A DNA stretch of 64,000 bases from Bacteroidota bacterium (GTDB taxonomy: Bacteria; Bacteroidota; Bacteroidia; Cytophagales; Cyclobacteriaceae): the NCBI GenBank assembly GCA_018266055.1, contig JAFDYT010000006.1:62001-126000 (forward strand), given 5' to 3'. The notes under the pieces are model-generated. The model made no database searches and had not been told where the DNA came from. It saw nothing but the letters and a program-made list of their open reading frames with translations. Of the stretch, positions 42,032 to 50,048 are shown in pieces (the first letter of the stretch is position 1; the number at the start of each line of letters is the position of its first letter). Both the position numbers and the translations under genes were made by a program.

Positions 42032-43165
42032 TTATTGAAATTCCGCACCTGAAGATCGACCTAAATTAGTCATCGCACAACGGAAGCCAATGTAAGCACG
42101 TGTTGAATCTTTGTATTCATAGGTACGAGTTCCTGTTTCAAGATAATACTCAACGTCTTTCCAAGATCCGCCGCGGATAACCTTACGGGCGTTGTATTTT
42201 TCCTTTGATTTTCCTTGCTTATCGTAAGCAGCTTTATCAATGAACTGCGGGTTAAGATCCCATACTGTTGGTACAGAGGCTGGGTAAAAATCATCGAGGC
42301 ACCATTCAGAAACGTTTCCTGACATATCTACTAAGCCATAATCGTTAGGAAAGTATATCCCGACTGGTGAGGTGTAGGCAAAACCATCATCGTAGTAGTT
42401 TCCTCTTCCTGGTTTAAAGTTTGCGAGCATACATCCTTTGGAGTTACGGATGTATGGGTTACCCCAAGGAAATTTCGCCATGTCTCTTCCACCCCGGGCC
42501 GCATACTCCCACTCTGCTTCAGAAGGCAGACGGAAGGCAGGCATCGGAGGTTGGCCACCGTTCACCTGACGCCACTCGTTCAGGAAAGCTGTTCTCCACT
42601 TGCCAAAGAACATAGCTGCCTCCCAACTTACACCTACCACCGGATAGTCTTTATAACCAGGGTGTTGCCAATAATAATCTACCAGCGGATCGCCCATGTG
42701 GTGGGTAAAATCTCTCATCCAAACTGTAGTGTCAGGATAGTATTTTGACATAAATTCTTGCTGACTTACTTGAGGGAAGTTGGTGAGCTGTGCCCCACCC
42801 TCGGCTCCTAAAAAGAAAGTGCTGAACTGGAGATATTCGTCGTTAGTGATTTCGGTCTCATCCATGAAAAGAGGGCCGATTGTAATCTGTTTGTTGAAAT
42901 TAATCTGTGTTGAAGCAGGATCTTCATCAGCCTGGCCCATGTGAAAAGTACCAGCAGGGATTGGCACCATTCCGTAAGGAACTACAATTGACCAGCCCTG
43001 GCGTCTTTCAATGACAGATTGCCCGACAATTTCGCCCTGGGCGTCACCGCCACCCTTTTTCTTGCCTATGCCGAGCAGACCGCATGAGCCTACAATTAAT
43101 CCTACGGCCATGATTGACATGCCGTATAGAGCCTTGCTAAAAAATAGTTTATTCATACTTGTCAT
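42032..43165 (-). CDS. gldK: Gliding motility lipoprotein GldK (SUMF1/FGE fold)
   Basis: This 377-residue lipoprotein has a hydrophobic leader and lipobox VGSC (Cys28), then a formylglycine-generating-enzyme-like (SUMF1) domain: IPAGTFHMGQADEDPAST, ITNDEYLQFS, FRLPSEAEWEYAARGGRD, DMSGNVSEWCLDDFYP, RKVIRGGSW and YIGFRCAMTN near the C-terminus. In GldK/PorK this fold is structural, forming outer-membrane-attached rings with GldN. The start could also be the ATG three codons in (43156), since the leader is long either way. It follows porP after 134 bases without a clear own promoter, and gldL after it. Confidence 0.95.
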   Translation of the reverse strand: MTSMNKLFFSKALYGMSIMAVGLIVGSCGLLGIGKKKGGGDAQGEIVGQSVIERRQGWSIVVPYGMVPIPAGTFHMGQADEDPASTQINFNKQITIGPLFMDETEITNDEYLQFSTFFLGAEGGAQLTNFPQVSQQEFMSKYYPDTTVWMRDFTHHMGDPLVDYYWQHPGYKDYPVVGVSWEAAMFFGKWRTAFLNEWRQVNGGQPPMPAFRLPSEAEWEYAARGGRDMAKFPWGNPYIRNSKGCMLANFKPGRGNYYDDGFAYTSPVGIYFPNDYGLVDMSGNVSEWCLDDFYPASVPTVWDLNPQFIDKAAYDKQGKSKEKYNARKVIRGGSWKDVEYYLETGTRTYEYKDSTRAYIGFRCAMTNLGRSSGAEFQ

Positions 43166-43299
43166 ATTAATGTAGTATCTGTGTTTTCTTGTTTAAAAGC
43201 CAACGAACAGATTCGAAAGTTATTCTTTTTTTGATCTTTTTTAAAAATCGAGGTTACCAAATTCTGCAAAATCTTAAAAAATGCCAAATAAAACTTTTT

Positions 43300-44247
43300 T
43301 TAATGCCTGTAGCGAGGAGTCCGAACAATCTTTTTGCCAACGCCAGGGCTGGTTGGAAGTTCATAAATCAACATGAACTCGTGCGAGGTTGGTTGTTTAG
43401 CAGCCTGATCCTTAATAATGTAGTCGAGGGAATAGCCCATCTTCAAAGATTTGTCTTTCAGGAAGCTGTATCCCATCATAAGTATGGCGGCATCACCCTG
43501 TCTGAACGACAAGCCTCCCCACATAGTGTCTTTCAAATAAGCTAAACCCCCCAATGTGACAGTTGTTTTCACAAAGTCGGATTGAATGAGAGTTGAAAAC
43601 TGAAACTTCAGATCAAAGTTAACCTCATACAAGTAGCCACCGGTAACATAGGCATGTGTTTGTAGAGGATTACGTATCGATTTTCCAAAATCAAAAGAAG
43701 CATGTGTAAGGTGATTGAAACTTGCGCCCACATAAAACTTCTCCTTTCTCCAGAACACACCGATGGCCATGTCTGGTTTTATCTGCGACTGTGAGCCTCC
43801 GCTCAAGAATGATTCATAATCCACCGCGCGAAAATAATTGGCATTGATCGTCTGTGAATAAATCCCTGTTCTCACACCGATGCTGAGCTTACTGTTTTTT
43901 ATTCCCAGATGGTAAGCGTAAGAAGCTTGTGCTTCCAGATTGTTATAAGGGCCAAGATTGTCGTGTGATATGTATCCACCGAATCCACTATTCAATTTAA
44001 AAATAGGAGTCGTAAAAGTAATCAGCTGTGTAGTTGGCGCGCCACCATCACCATACGTTGGTGAGTAACCGAGCCATTGGCTGCGGTGCAGTGCAGTGAT
44101 TTTTGTAACGCCTTCAACACCGGAAAAACCAGGGTTATAATAAATGGTGTTGAACATGTACTGCGTAAACTGAGGGTCTTGCTGGGCAAACGAAGGCGCA
44201 GCAAAGCCAGTCAACACGATGCCCAGAAAAATCAGCCGTCTAACCAT
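43300..44247 (-). CDS. porP: PorP/SprF family type IX secretion outer-membrane protein
   Basis: This 315-residue protein has a signal peptide (VRRLIFLGIVLTGFAAPSFAQ) followed by the family-typical QDPQFTQYMFNTIYYNPGFSG and alternating beta strands of an outer-membrane barrel (for example YKDTMWGGLSFRQGDAAILMMGY, cited in part). PorP/SprF proteins are needed for T9SS assembly or for surface delivery of specific cargo adhesins. Its position just upstream of gldK matches the porPKLMN order of Porphyromonas. A promoter with both -7 and -33 elements lies directly upstream. Whether it is PorP or an SprF paralogue cannot be settled by eye. Confidence 0.88.
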   Translation of the reverse strand: MVRRLIFLGIVLTGFAAPSFAQQDPQFTQYMFNTIYYNPGFSGVEGVTKITALHRSQWLGYSPTYGDGGAPTTQLITFTTPIFKLNSGFGGYISHDNLGPYNNLEAQASYAYHLGIKNSKLSIGVRTGIYSQTINANYFRAVDYESFLSGGSQSQIKPDMAIGVFWRKEKFYVGASFNHLTHASFDFGKSIRNPLQTHAYVTGGYLYEVNFDLKFQFSTLIQSDFVKTTVTLGGLAYLKDTMWGGLSFRQGDAAILMMGYSFLKDKSLKMGYSLDYIIKDQAAKQPTSHEFMLIYELPTSPGVGKKIVRTPRYRH

Positions 44248-44269
44248 TCAGTTTAAAAAGTATGGGAGG

Positions 44270-44301
44270 TAAAGATAGGTGAATTATTTAAACACTTTCA
44301 A
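44270..44301 (-). promoter_or_regulatory. Promoter of the porP-gldKLMN operon
   Basis: On the minus strand a TATCTTTA box (44270-44277, close to TAnnTTTG) is preceded 21 bases earlier by TTG (44299-44301). The -7 box ends 22 bases before the porP start codon, a good arrangement for a Bacteroidota housekeeping promoter. Confidence 0.45.
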
Positions 44302-44362
44302 CCCAGATGTAATTAAAGTGTAATAAAATCAACTTCTTGTTAAGAACGTAACCCTTAAAGAG

Positions 44363-45139
44363 TTATTTAGTGCCGTTTGTCTTTTTTATGTACAGCTCTA
44401 GGGCTCCGGCCATCGACGGAGCATTAGGGAGTGGAGCTTCAATATCGAGGATAAACCCGTTTTCCTTTACCGCTTTAGCCGTGGCTGGCCCAAAGGCAGC
44501 CAGACGAGTATTATTTTGCTTGAAATCGGGAAAATTAACCATCAGAGAATTAACTCCTGAAGGACTGAAAAAAGCGAGGATATCGTAGTACACATTTTTC
44601 AGGTCGCTGAGGTTGGAGGCCACGGTGTGATTGATGATTGCCTCGGCATAATGAAACCCGTTTTCTTTCAGGAAGTCGGGGATATCATTTTTCCGAATGT
44701 CAGAGCAAGGGTATAAGAACTTTTCATTCTTATGTTTCTTTAAAATCTCCAGCAAATCTTTCGTGTCTTTTAAGCCCGTAAAGATTTTGCGTTTGCGAAT
44801 GACGATGTATTTCTGAAGGTAATTTGAAGTCTGCTCCGAAATGCAAAAGTATTTCATCTCCGGAGGCATCTCGAGTTTAAGTTCTCGACAAAGAATGAAA
44901 AAATGGTCGACCGCATTGCGGCTGGTGAAAATAACAGCTGAATAGTTTAAGATTTCGATCTTCTGTTTGCGAAACTCTTTGGCGCCCACAGGCTCCACCT
45001 GAATAAATGGTCTGAAATCAATTTTGATATTGAATTTCTCAGCTAGCTTCAGGTAAGGAGAGTTAAGATCGGTAGGAAATTCCTGCGTTACCAGAATGCT
45101 TTTTACTTTGCGCATTCTGTCGGTTGGTGTTTCAGTCAT
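44363..45139 (-). CDS. hemD: Uroporphyrinogen-III synthase
   Basis: This 258-residue protein has the loose HemD pattern: ILVTQEFPTDLNSPYLKLAEK, AVIFTSRNAVDHFF near residues 70-83, FLYPCSDIRKNDIPDFLKENG, DILAFFSPSGVNSLMVNFP and LAAFGPATAKAVKENGF. It cyclises hydroxymethylbilane to uroporphyrinogen III in tetrapyrrole synthesis. HemD is poorly conserved, so the call rests on motif order; the FTSxNAV and FFSPSGV elements are the strongest. It is 22 bases downstream of the DUF4271 gene and just upstream of the porP promoter. Confidence 0.82.
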   Translation of the reverse strand: MTETPTDRMRKVKSILVTQEFPTDLNSPYLKLAEKFNIKIDFRPFIQVEPVGAKEFRKQKIEILNYSAVIFTSRNAVDHFFILCRELKLEMPPEMKYFCISEQTSNYLQKYIVIRKRKIFTGLKDTKDLLEILKKHKNEKFLYPCSDIRKNDIPDFLKENGFHYAEAIINHTVASNLSDLKNVYYDILAFFSPSGVNSLMVNFPDFKQNNTRLAAFGPATAKAVKENGFILDIEAPLPNAPSMAGALELYIKKTNGTK

Positions 45140-45161
45140 ATCAACACGTGGCGGTTCGGAC

Positions 45162-46247
45162 CTAAAACAATAAAATTTTTATTACTATCAGTAACGGAAA
45201 AATTTCCGTAGCGCAAAGGTAGGAAAATAAATGGAACGAACGGAGTGGGTTACGGGCTAATAACTTAAAATATAATAGGCCTACGCCAAGCGTCAGCAAC
45301 ACGCAAGTGATTTTGACCAAAACAAAATAATTGACGTCAATGCCAAAGGCAAAACAGAAAATCGTGATCGAAGCTATTGTCGCCAGCGACAAAATCGTAA
45401 CCCTAACGAAATTAAAAAATTGAAATCCGGCTACATCTTTCAATCCAAAAAGGGAACCGATCATGGCCGATAGTCCTAATTTGAGCATAAATAAACCTGC
45501 GATAACAAAAGCGAGTACCAACCATTGGGTGATATATCGACCCGTAGAAAAAACCGATGGGTTGATTACTACCGATAGACCATCTTTTGAAAATTGCGCA
45601 GCTGTATAAATCGCTAACGATGCCAACAGGCTACAAAACAAATAGAAAAGAAGGTTTACGCTAGATCCAATCCTAAGCGTAATCTGATTGTCGTCGCGGT
45701 CTTTGAAATAAAATAATTTTCCAAGGTTGAGATAGTCGATAGCAAGCTGCGGATTGGTGCGAAAGAGCGCCGTAAAAAATATCATTAGGACTAGTGTGGC
45801 GATTAACAGAAAATTTGAAAAGGCCGAAGAGGGGCGTCGGAAATTCTGCAACACATCTGGCTGACCTTTCAGCACCCATTTCACCTCCAGATCATTGATG
45901 CCTTCGTTCTGATATACACTCAACAAAATTGTGTTTCCATATTTTCTCTTCAAACTGTCGGCGCGAAGCAGGCAAGGTTGCTGAACTTCTTTCACCAGCG
46001 CGGAGTTAATGAATACATACATTCGCTTGCGGCTACTAAGTGTAAGAAAGCGACCAGCGGGCCCGGCAAGATCTAGCGTGAGATGAATGGCTTTGGTTTG
46101 CTCGTCAGGCGAGGAAATCAGTTTGTTATCCTTAAAAATTTTCCACTGCGGGCGGAGATCTTCTATTTCCTGGATCTCTTTTTCGGCGGCAGCATTACCT
46201 TGGCTGAAAAAAAAGTAAAGACATAGGAAGATTAGAAGTCGTTTCAT
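45162..46247 (-). CDS. DUF4271 family membrane protein
   Basis: This 361-residue protein has an exported N-terminal domain of about 150 residues after a signal peptide (RLLIFLCLYFFFSQGNAAA), then seven or so transmembrane segments, beginning FLLIATLVLMIFFTALF. The sequence DRDDNQITLRIGSSVNLLFYLF marks the start of the DUF4271 portion. Genes of this family often lie next to hemD in Bacteroidota, as here. No function is established; an association with heme/cytochrome export is only a guess from position. Confidence 0.75.
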   Translation of the reverse strand: MKRLLIFLCLYFFFSQGNAAAEKEIQEIEDLRPQWKIFKDNKLISSPDEQTKAIHLTLDLAGPAGRFLTLSSRKRMYVFINSALVKEVQQPCLLRADSLKRKYGNTILLSVYQNEGINDLEVKWVLKGQPDVLQNFRRPSSAFSNFLLIATLVLMIFFTALFRTNPQLAIDYLNLGKLFYFKDRDDNQITLRIGSSVNLLFYLFCSLLASLAIYTAAQFSKDGLSVVINPSVFSTGRYITQWLVLAFVIAGLFMLKLGLSAMIGSLFGLKDVAGFQFFNFVRVTILSLATIASITIFCFAFGIDVNYFVLVKITCVLLTLGVGLLYFKLLARNPLRSFHLFSYLCATEIFPLLIVIKILLF

Positions 46248-46261
46248 GAAATATTTAATTT

Positions 46262-46269
46262 CAAAATTA
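46262..46269 (-). promoter_or_regulatory. Bacteroidota -7 box TAATTTTG
   Basis: The minus-strand octamer TAATTTTG matches TAnnTTTG and lies 14 bases upstream of the DUF4271 start codon; the transcript probably continues into hemD. No convincing -33 element is seen. Confidence 0.4.
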
Positions 46270-46312
46270 CCGATTAAAACTTTATTTCAATTTTTGCATT
46301 CCACTTTTTAGC

Positions 46313-47440
46313 ATGGCCGGTATCTACCTTCATATTCCATTCTGCAAGCAAGCCTGCTATTATTGCGACTTCCATTTTTCTACTCAGAAGGATTTACGAC
46401 AGGAAATGGTAGACGCGCTCTGCGCAGAGATGGCACTTCAAAAAAATTATCTAGATGGCGAAAACATTGAGACCATTTACTTCGGAGGCGGAACACCTTC
46501 GCTTCTCAGCGCAAATCAGATAAACACATTGCTTGAATCCCTTCAAAGAAATTTTTCCGTAAATGCTGGCGAAATTACTCTGGAAGCCAACCCTGACGAT
46601 CTTTCTGAATCAACCCTTTATTCACTAAAAGCTGCGGGTATCAACCGACTGAGTATCGGCATCCAATCGTTTGACGACCGAATATTAAAATTTCTTCATC
46701 GGGCACATACCACCCAGGATGCAGAGGCGTGCATTGAGCGGGCGCGCAAGGTTGGCTTTACCAATCTCAGTATCGATCTTATTTATTCCATCCCCGGCCA
46801 GGAAGATGAACTTTGGAAAAAGAATATCGAAAGAGCAATTGCTTTGCAACCGGAGCATATTTCCGCCTATGCACTAACTATAGAAGAGAAGACCGTGTTT
46901 GGCAACTGGCGGAAAAAAGGAAAGCTTACGCCTCAGCACGACGATGTGGCGGCCAGCCAGATGGAACTCTTAATCAACAGCTTGAGCAATGCTGGCTATG
47001 AGCACTATGAAATTTCCAATTTCAGCAAACCTGGCTACCACGCACGGCACAACAGCAGCTACTGGCAGCAGAAAAAATATCTCGGCATCGGGCCGAGCGC
47101 ACATTCGTACAATGGTTACAGTCGCCAGTATAACCTGGCCAACAATCCGCTTTATATCCAATCAATAGCGAAAGGAATTGTTCCCTTTGAAGTTGAGCTA
47201 TTAACCGCCGCTAACAAGATCAACGAATACCTGCTCACCTCACTGCGCACGAAGTGGGGTTGCGATCTTGAATATCTGTCCACCACGCTGTCGTACGATT
47301 TGCTTCAAAGGCAGAAAGAAAATATTGAAAAGCTCCTTCATAAAGGCTTGCTTGAAAAAAAAGGAAATGTGCTTCTGCTCACGCACCAAGGCAAGATGTT
47401 GGCCGATCAAATCACCAGCGAGTTATTTGTTGAAGATTGA
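46313..47440 (+). CDS. hemW: Radical SAM heme chaperone HemW
   Basis: This 375-residue protein has the radical SAM cluster motif CKQACYYCDF (Cys11, Cys15, Cys18), preceded by IYLHIPF, and GGGTPSLL, EANPDDL, RLSIGIQSFDD and NLSIDLIYSIPGQ in the usual order. It has the HemW-specific HNSSYWQQKKYLGIGPSAHS near residue 245. HemW binds heme and inserts it into respiratory enzymes; it was formerly confused with coproporphyrinogen oxidase HemN. The HNxxYW motif and lack of a fourth-position Cys fit HemW. It is divergent from the DUF4271-hemD pair. Confidence 0.93.
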   Translation: MAGIYLHIPFCKQACYYCDFHFSTQKDLRQEMVDALCAEMALQKNYLDGENIETIYFGGGTPSLLSANQINTLLESLQRNFSVNAGEITLEANPDDLSESTLYSLKAAGINRLSIGIQSFDDRILKFLHRAHTTQDAEACIERARKVGFTNLSIDLIYSIPGQEDELWKKNIERAIALQPEHISAYALTIEEKTVFGNWRKKGKLTPQHDDVAASQMELLINSLSNAGYEHYEISNFSKPGYHARHNSSYWQQKKYLGIGPSAHSYNGYSRQYNLANNPLYIQSIAKGIVPFEVELLTAANKINEYLLTSLRTKWGCDLEYLSTTLSYDLLQRQKENIEKLLHKGLLEKKGNVLLLTHQGKMLADQITSELFVED

Positions 47441-47473
47441 ATTCAAAGTAATTAGTTTGCATTCTTAATTTTT

Positions 47474-47481
47474 TAACTTTG
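47474..47481 (+). promoter_or_regulatory. Bacteroidota -7 box TAACTTTG, possible leaderless gene
   Basis: TAACTTTG matches TAnnTTTG and ends 3 bases before the ATG at 47485. The transcript would start at or just after the first codon. The overlapping TTG at 47479 is therefore unlikely to be the start. Confidence 0.45.
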
Positions 47482-47484
47482 AGC

Positions 47485-47850
47485 ATGAGCGAAGAGGAAA
47501 AGAAAGTATACATGCTTTTGAAGGCCGTAATCTTTCACTATCACGGATTGGATGAAGCAGAAAAACTTGATCTGGAAGAGACCTCGCAAAAACTAGAAGC
47601 CACCAATGCCCTTACCTGGGCCATGGAATTTATTTCGAAAGATTACATTACTGCCTTTGACAGGGCGCGCACCTACCTTAACGAAATCATCGGCGATTAT
47701 CCCAAAGCCCAACGCACCGAACTCATCAACATGGTGTGGCAAGCCAACAACCTGAAAGGGTACGTCACAGAAATGGAGGCTACCGCCATGCTGAAACTTG
47801 CCAAAGACTGGGGCGTAGAAAAAGAGCTAATTGCTCTAGTACTTCAGTAA
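47485..47850 (+). CDS. Hypothetical helical protein, possibly TerB-like
   Basis: This 121-residue all-helical acidic protein has SEEEKKVYMLLKAVIFHYHGLDEAEK at its start (cited in part as VYMLLKAVIFHYHGL), DYITAFDRARTYLNEIIGD in the middle and MEATAMLKLAKDWGVEKELI at the end. Helical TerB/DjlA-like domains have comparable spacing and two metal-binding acidic patches, but the classical pair of acidic motifs is not clear here, so the suggestion is weak. It lies 44 bases after hemW with its own promoter box, so its start is close to the transcription start. It is convergent with the WG-repeat gene. Confidence 0.55.
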   Translation: MSEEEKKVYMLLKAVIFHYHGLDEAEKLDLEETSQKLEATNALTWAMEFISKDYITAFDRARTYLNEIIGDYPKAQRTELINMVWQANNLKGYVTEMEATAMLKLAKDWGVEKELIALVLQ

Positions 47851-47861
47851 CCGAAGCAATT

Positions 47862-49967
47862 TTATTTCATCTCAGCTTCTTTCCAATACGAATTGGTTTT
47901 GCCGAGGAAGAGCTGATGGCCTTCGTCGTACATCAGTTGATCATAGAGCATTGGAATGATGCTGAGGCCTTGCTCGGAGATCACTCCGAATTTTCCGTCT
48001 TGAGAAACCAAAAGGGTGGAGGCGCCTAACAATTTCAATGAGTTGAATCTTGGCTCTACCAACAACGCACCTTGGGCATCGGCAAGGCCTAAGCGTGAAG
48101 CTACTTCAAGCAAAAATTTATTGTCGGGCAATCGGGTAATCTTATCGTAGCGCAACGCCAACACCGGTTGACCACTTTGATTGATTAGACCAAACTTGTT
48201 GTTGCGTGACACAATAGCCAGCCCATTTTTAAAATATGCACACCGGTCGTAATTGGGATTGATGGTGATTTGATCGGAAGAGTTAACAAAACCCCACCGG
48301 CCAATCAATTTTACTGCTGCCAAGCCTTCGTGAAATTCGCCGATGCTATCATACCGATTGGCGATTCTTAATTTTCCTTTACGATCTACAAATCCGTAGC
48401 GGTCATCTTTTTTAATTCCGCGATACCCTTCGCTTTCAGTGAAAACTTCTTTCACATTTTCAGGCACCGGCAAAGGAGGAATCAACTGACCCAAATAGTT
48501 CATCGTTCGCACCGTTCCATCCGGAAGGAATTCACTAAATACTTCGGCGCCGAACGCTAACCGGTAAGGAGTGAAATAAATGATATTTCCTAAAAAGGAT
48601 TTAACGAAGTTATTTCCGGGCTCGCGCTGAAGATAGACTTCCTTGTTAATCACCTGCACTTGATATTGCTGAGGCGGCACAATCCAGTTTTCATGGTTGT
48701 CGATGATTCCATACTTGCCTTTGAATTTTACCGCGGCCTTTTCTTCAACCGGAGCCGAGAGAGAATCAAACACACAGTGAATCTGCTCCACACCGCGGTC
48801 ATTCATCCATCCGAAAAAATCTCTGCTCTTCACGACATATCCGTGTGTTTTGGCAGGAGTCATCTCCTGATAGTAGCGCGAAGAAATTACCTTTCCGCTT
48901 TCATCGAGCAGTTGCCAGCCTGAACTTTTTGTAAAGCTTCTGAACGTATTAGATGCGTGTTCCAAAGAATCAAAATCAGCATCAATCAAAATTTTTGAAT
49001 CCTTGTTGACTACGCCCATCTTTTCGCCAATCGATACCAAATACTTTCCGTTGCCTATCGGCGAAAGCTTTTGATATCGGAGCGGAAGCAATGGCTGAAG
49101 GTTTTTGTCCACGGTGCCCCAGATTTTCCCTTTGCGAACGATAAAGTTTTCTCCGTCAGGGAAGAGATCATCTGCAAAAATCTGGTGCACAGTTTCATTC
49201 TTTGAATTAATAAAGGCCCATGAAGTGGGCAGCAGCACCTTAACAGATCCATCGGCCTGAATTACTATTTTGCTGTATTTAATTTCGAGCTTCATCATCC
49301 CATCGCGATCGATCAAACCTTCCATCTGATCCTGATATAGGACGGCATAATTTTTATAAAAAGCCGAAATGCTATCGATCGAAAAAGTGGTGATGGGTTT
49401 GCCCTCTTCGGTGTACAAGGCAATTTTACCTTCACGGTTTTCTACAGCATAGCGGAGCGTGCCCAGTGGGCGAATGTATTTGTACTCCACCGGAAGCACG
49501 ATGCGGTGGCTCATGTCCACCAAACCATAATAGTAGCGCGGACCTTTGAGATTAAACACGATAGCGCGAAGGCCATGAACCATTACACCATCGTAGTGAA
49601 GTGGAATTTTTATAACTCCATGCAGATCTATGCACCCCGTTTTTGTCATCACGGCGTTGATCTTTTTCCTCGCGATCAGGCAATCGCCGCCGGCATACGT
49701 AAGGCTTTCGAATTCGGCCTTGGTAACAAATTCTTTCTTCAGGTTGATAATCCCCCACAAGCCTTGAATCCTGTAGCCGGTAGTTTCGCCGATCACAGAA
49801 AAATTTCCGTCGGACCAGCCCAGCGCCTCAAACGAAGGAGGAAGCACTACATTGCCGGCGCCATCTTTCAAGCCCACCTTACCGTTTTCTTCAAACGTTT
49901 GATAGGTAGAAGCTCGCCCCAGGGAGGCAATTGCACACAAGATAAATACGATCAGCCACCGCTTCAT
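47862..49967 (-). CDS. Exported WG-repeat protein
   Basis: This 701-residue protein has a signal peptide (KRWLIVFILCAIASLGRA) and many WG (KWG) repeats. Examples are NGKVGLKDGAGNVVLPPSFE, GLWGIINLKKEFVTKAEFE, KWGT-like KIWGTVDKNLQPLLPLRYQK, GRWGFVNSSDQITINPNYD, NKFGLINQSGQPVLALRYD and DGKFGVISEQGLSIIPMLYD. WG repeats form beta-propeller-like or solenoid structures with unknown ligands; secreted WG proteins in Bacteroidota have no defined function. A promoter box lies 5 bases before its start codon. No T9SS sorting tail is seen, so it is probably periplasmic or surface-anchored otherwise. Confidence 0.85.
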   Translation of the reverse strand: MKRWLIVFILCAIASLGRASTYQTFEENGKVGLKDGAGNVVLPPSFEALGWSDGNFSVIGETTGYRIQGLWGIINLKKEFVTKAEFESLTYAGGDCLIARKKINAVMTKTGCIDLHGVIKIPLHYDGVMVHGLRAIVFNLKGPRYYYGLVDMSHRIVLPVEYKYIRPLGTLRYAVENREGKIALYTEEGKPITTFSIDSISAFYKNYAVLYQDQMEGLIDRDGMMKLEIKYSKIVIQADGSVKVLLPTSWAFINSKNETVHQIFADDLFPDGENFIVRKGKIWGTVDKNLQPLLPLRYQKLSPIGNGKYLVSIGEKMGVVNKDSKILIDADFDSLEHASNTFRSFTKSSGWQLLDESGKVISSRYYQEMTPAKTHGYVVKSRDFFGWMNDRGVEQIHCVFDSLSAPVEEKAAVKFKGKYGIIDNHENWIVPPQQYQVQVINKEVYLQREPGNNFVKSFLGNIIYFTPYRLAFGAEVFSEFLPDGTVRTMNYLGQLIPPLPVPENVKEVFTESEGYRGIKKDDRYGFVDRKGKLRIANRYDSIGEFHEGLAAVKLIGRWGFVNSSDQITINPNYDRCAYFKNGLAIVSRNNKFGLINQSGQPVLALRYDKITRLPDNKFLLEVASRLGLADAQGALLVEPRFNSLKLLGASTLLVSQDGKFGVISEQGLSIIPMLYDQLMYDEGHQLFLGKTNSYWKEAEMK

Positions 49968-49972
49968 TGGTA

Positions 49973-49980
49973 CAAAGGTA
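49973..49980 (-). promoter_or_regulatory. Bacteroidota -7 box TACCTTTG
   Basis: The minus-strand octamer TACCTTTG matches TAnnTTTG and lies 5 bases before the ATG of the WG-repeat gene. The mRNA would be almost leaderless. Confidence 0.45.
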
Positions 49981-50048
49981 AAGTAGAATGTTTTGAGAAG
50001 GGAATTTTTCAGACATTTGTGTGGTTAGCTCAACCATAAATCAACTGC

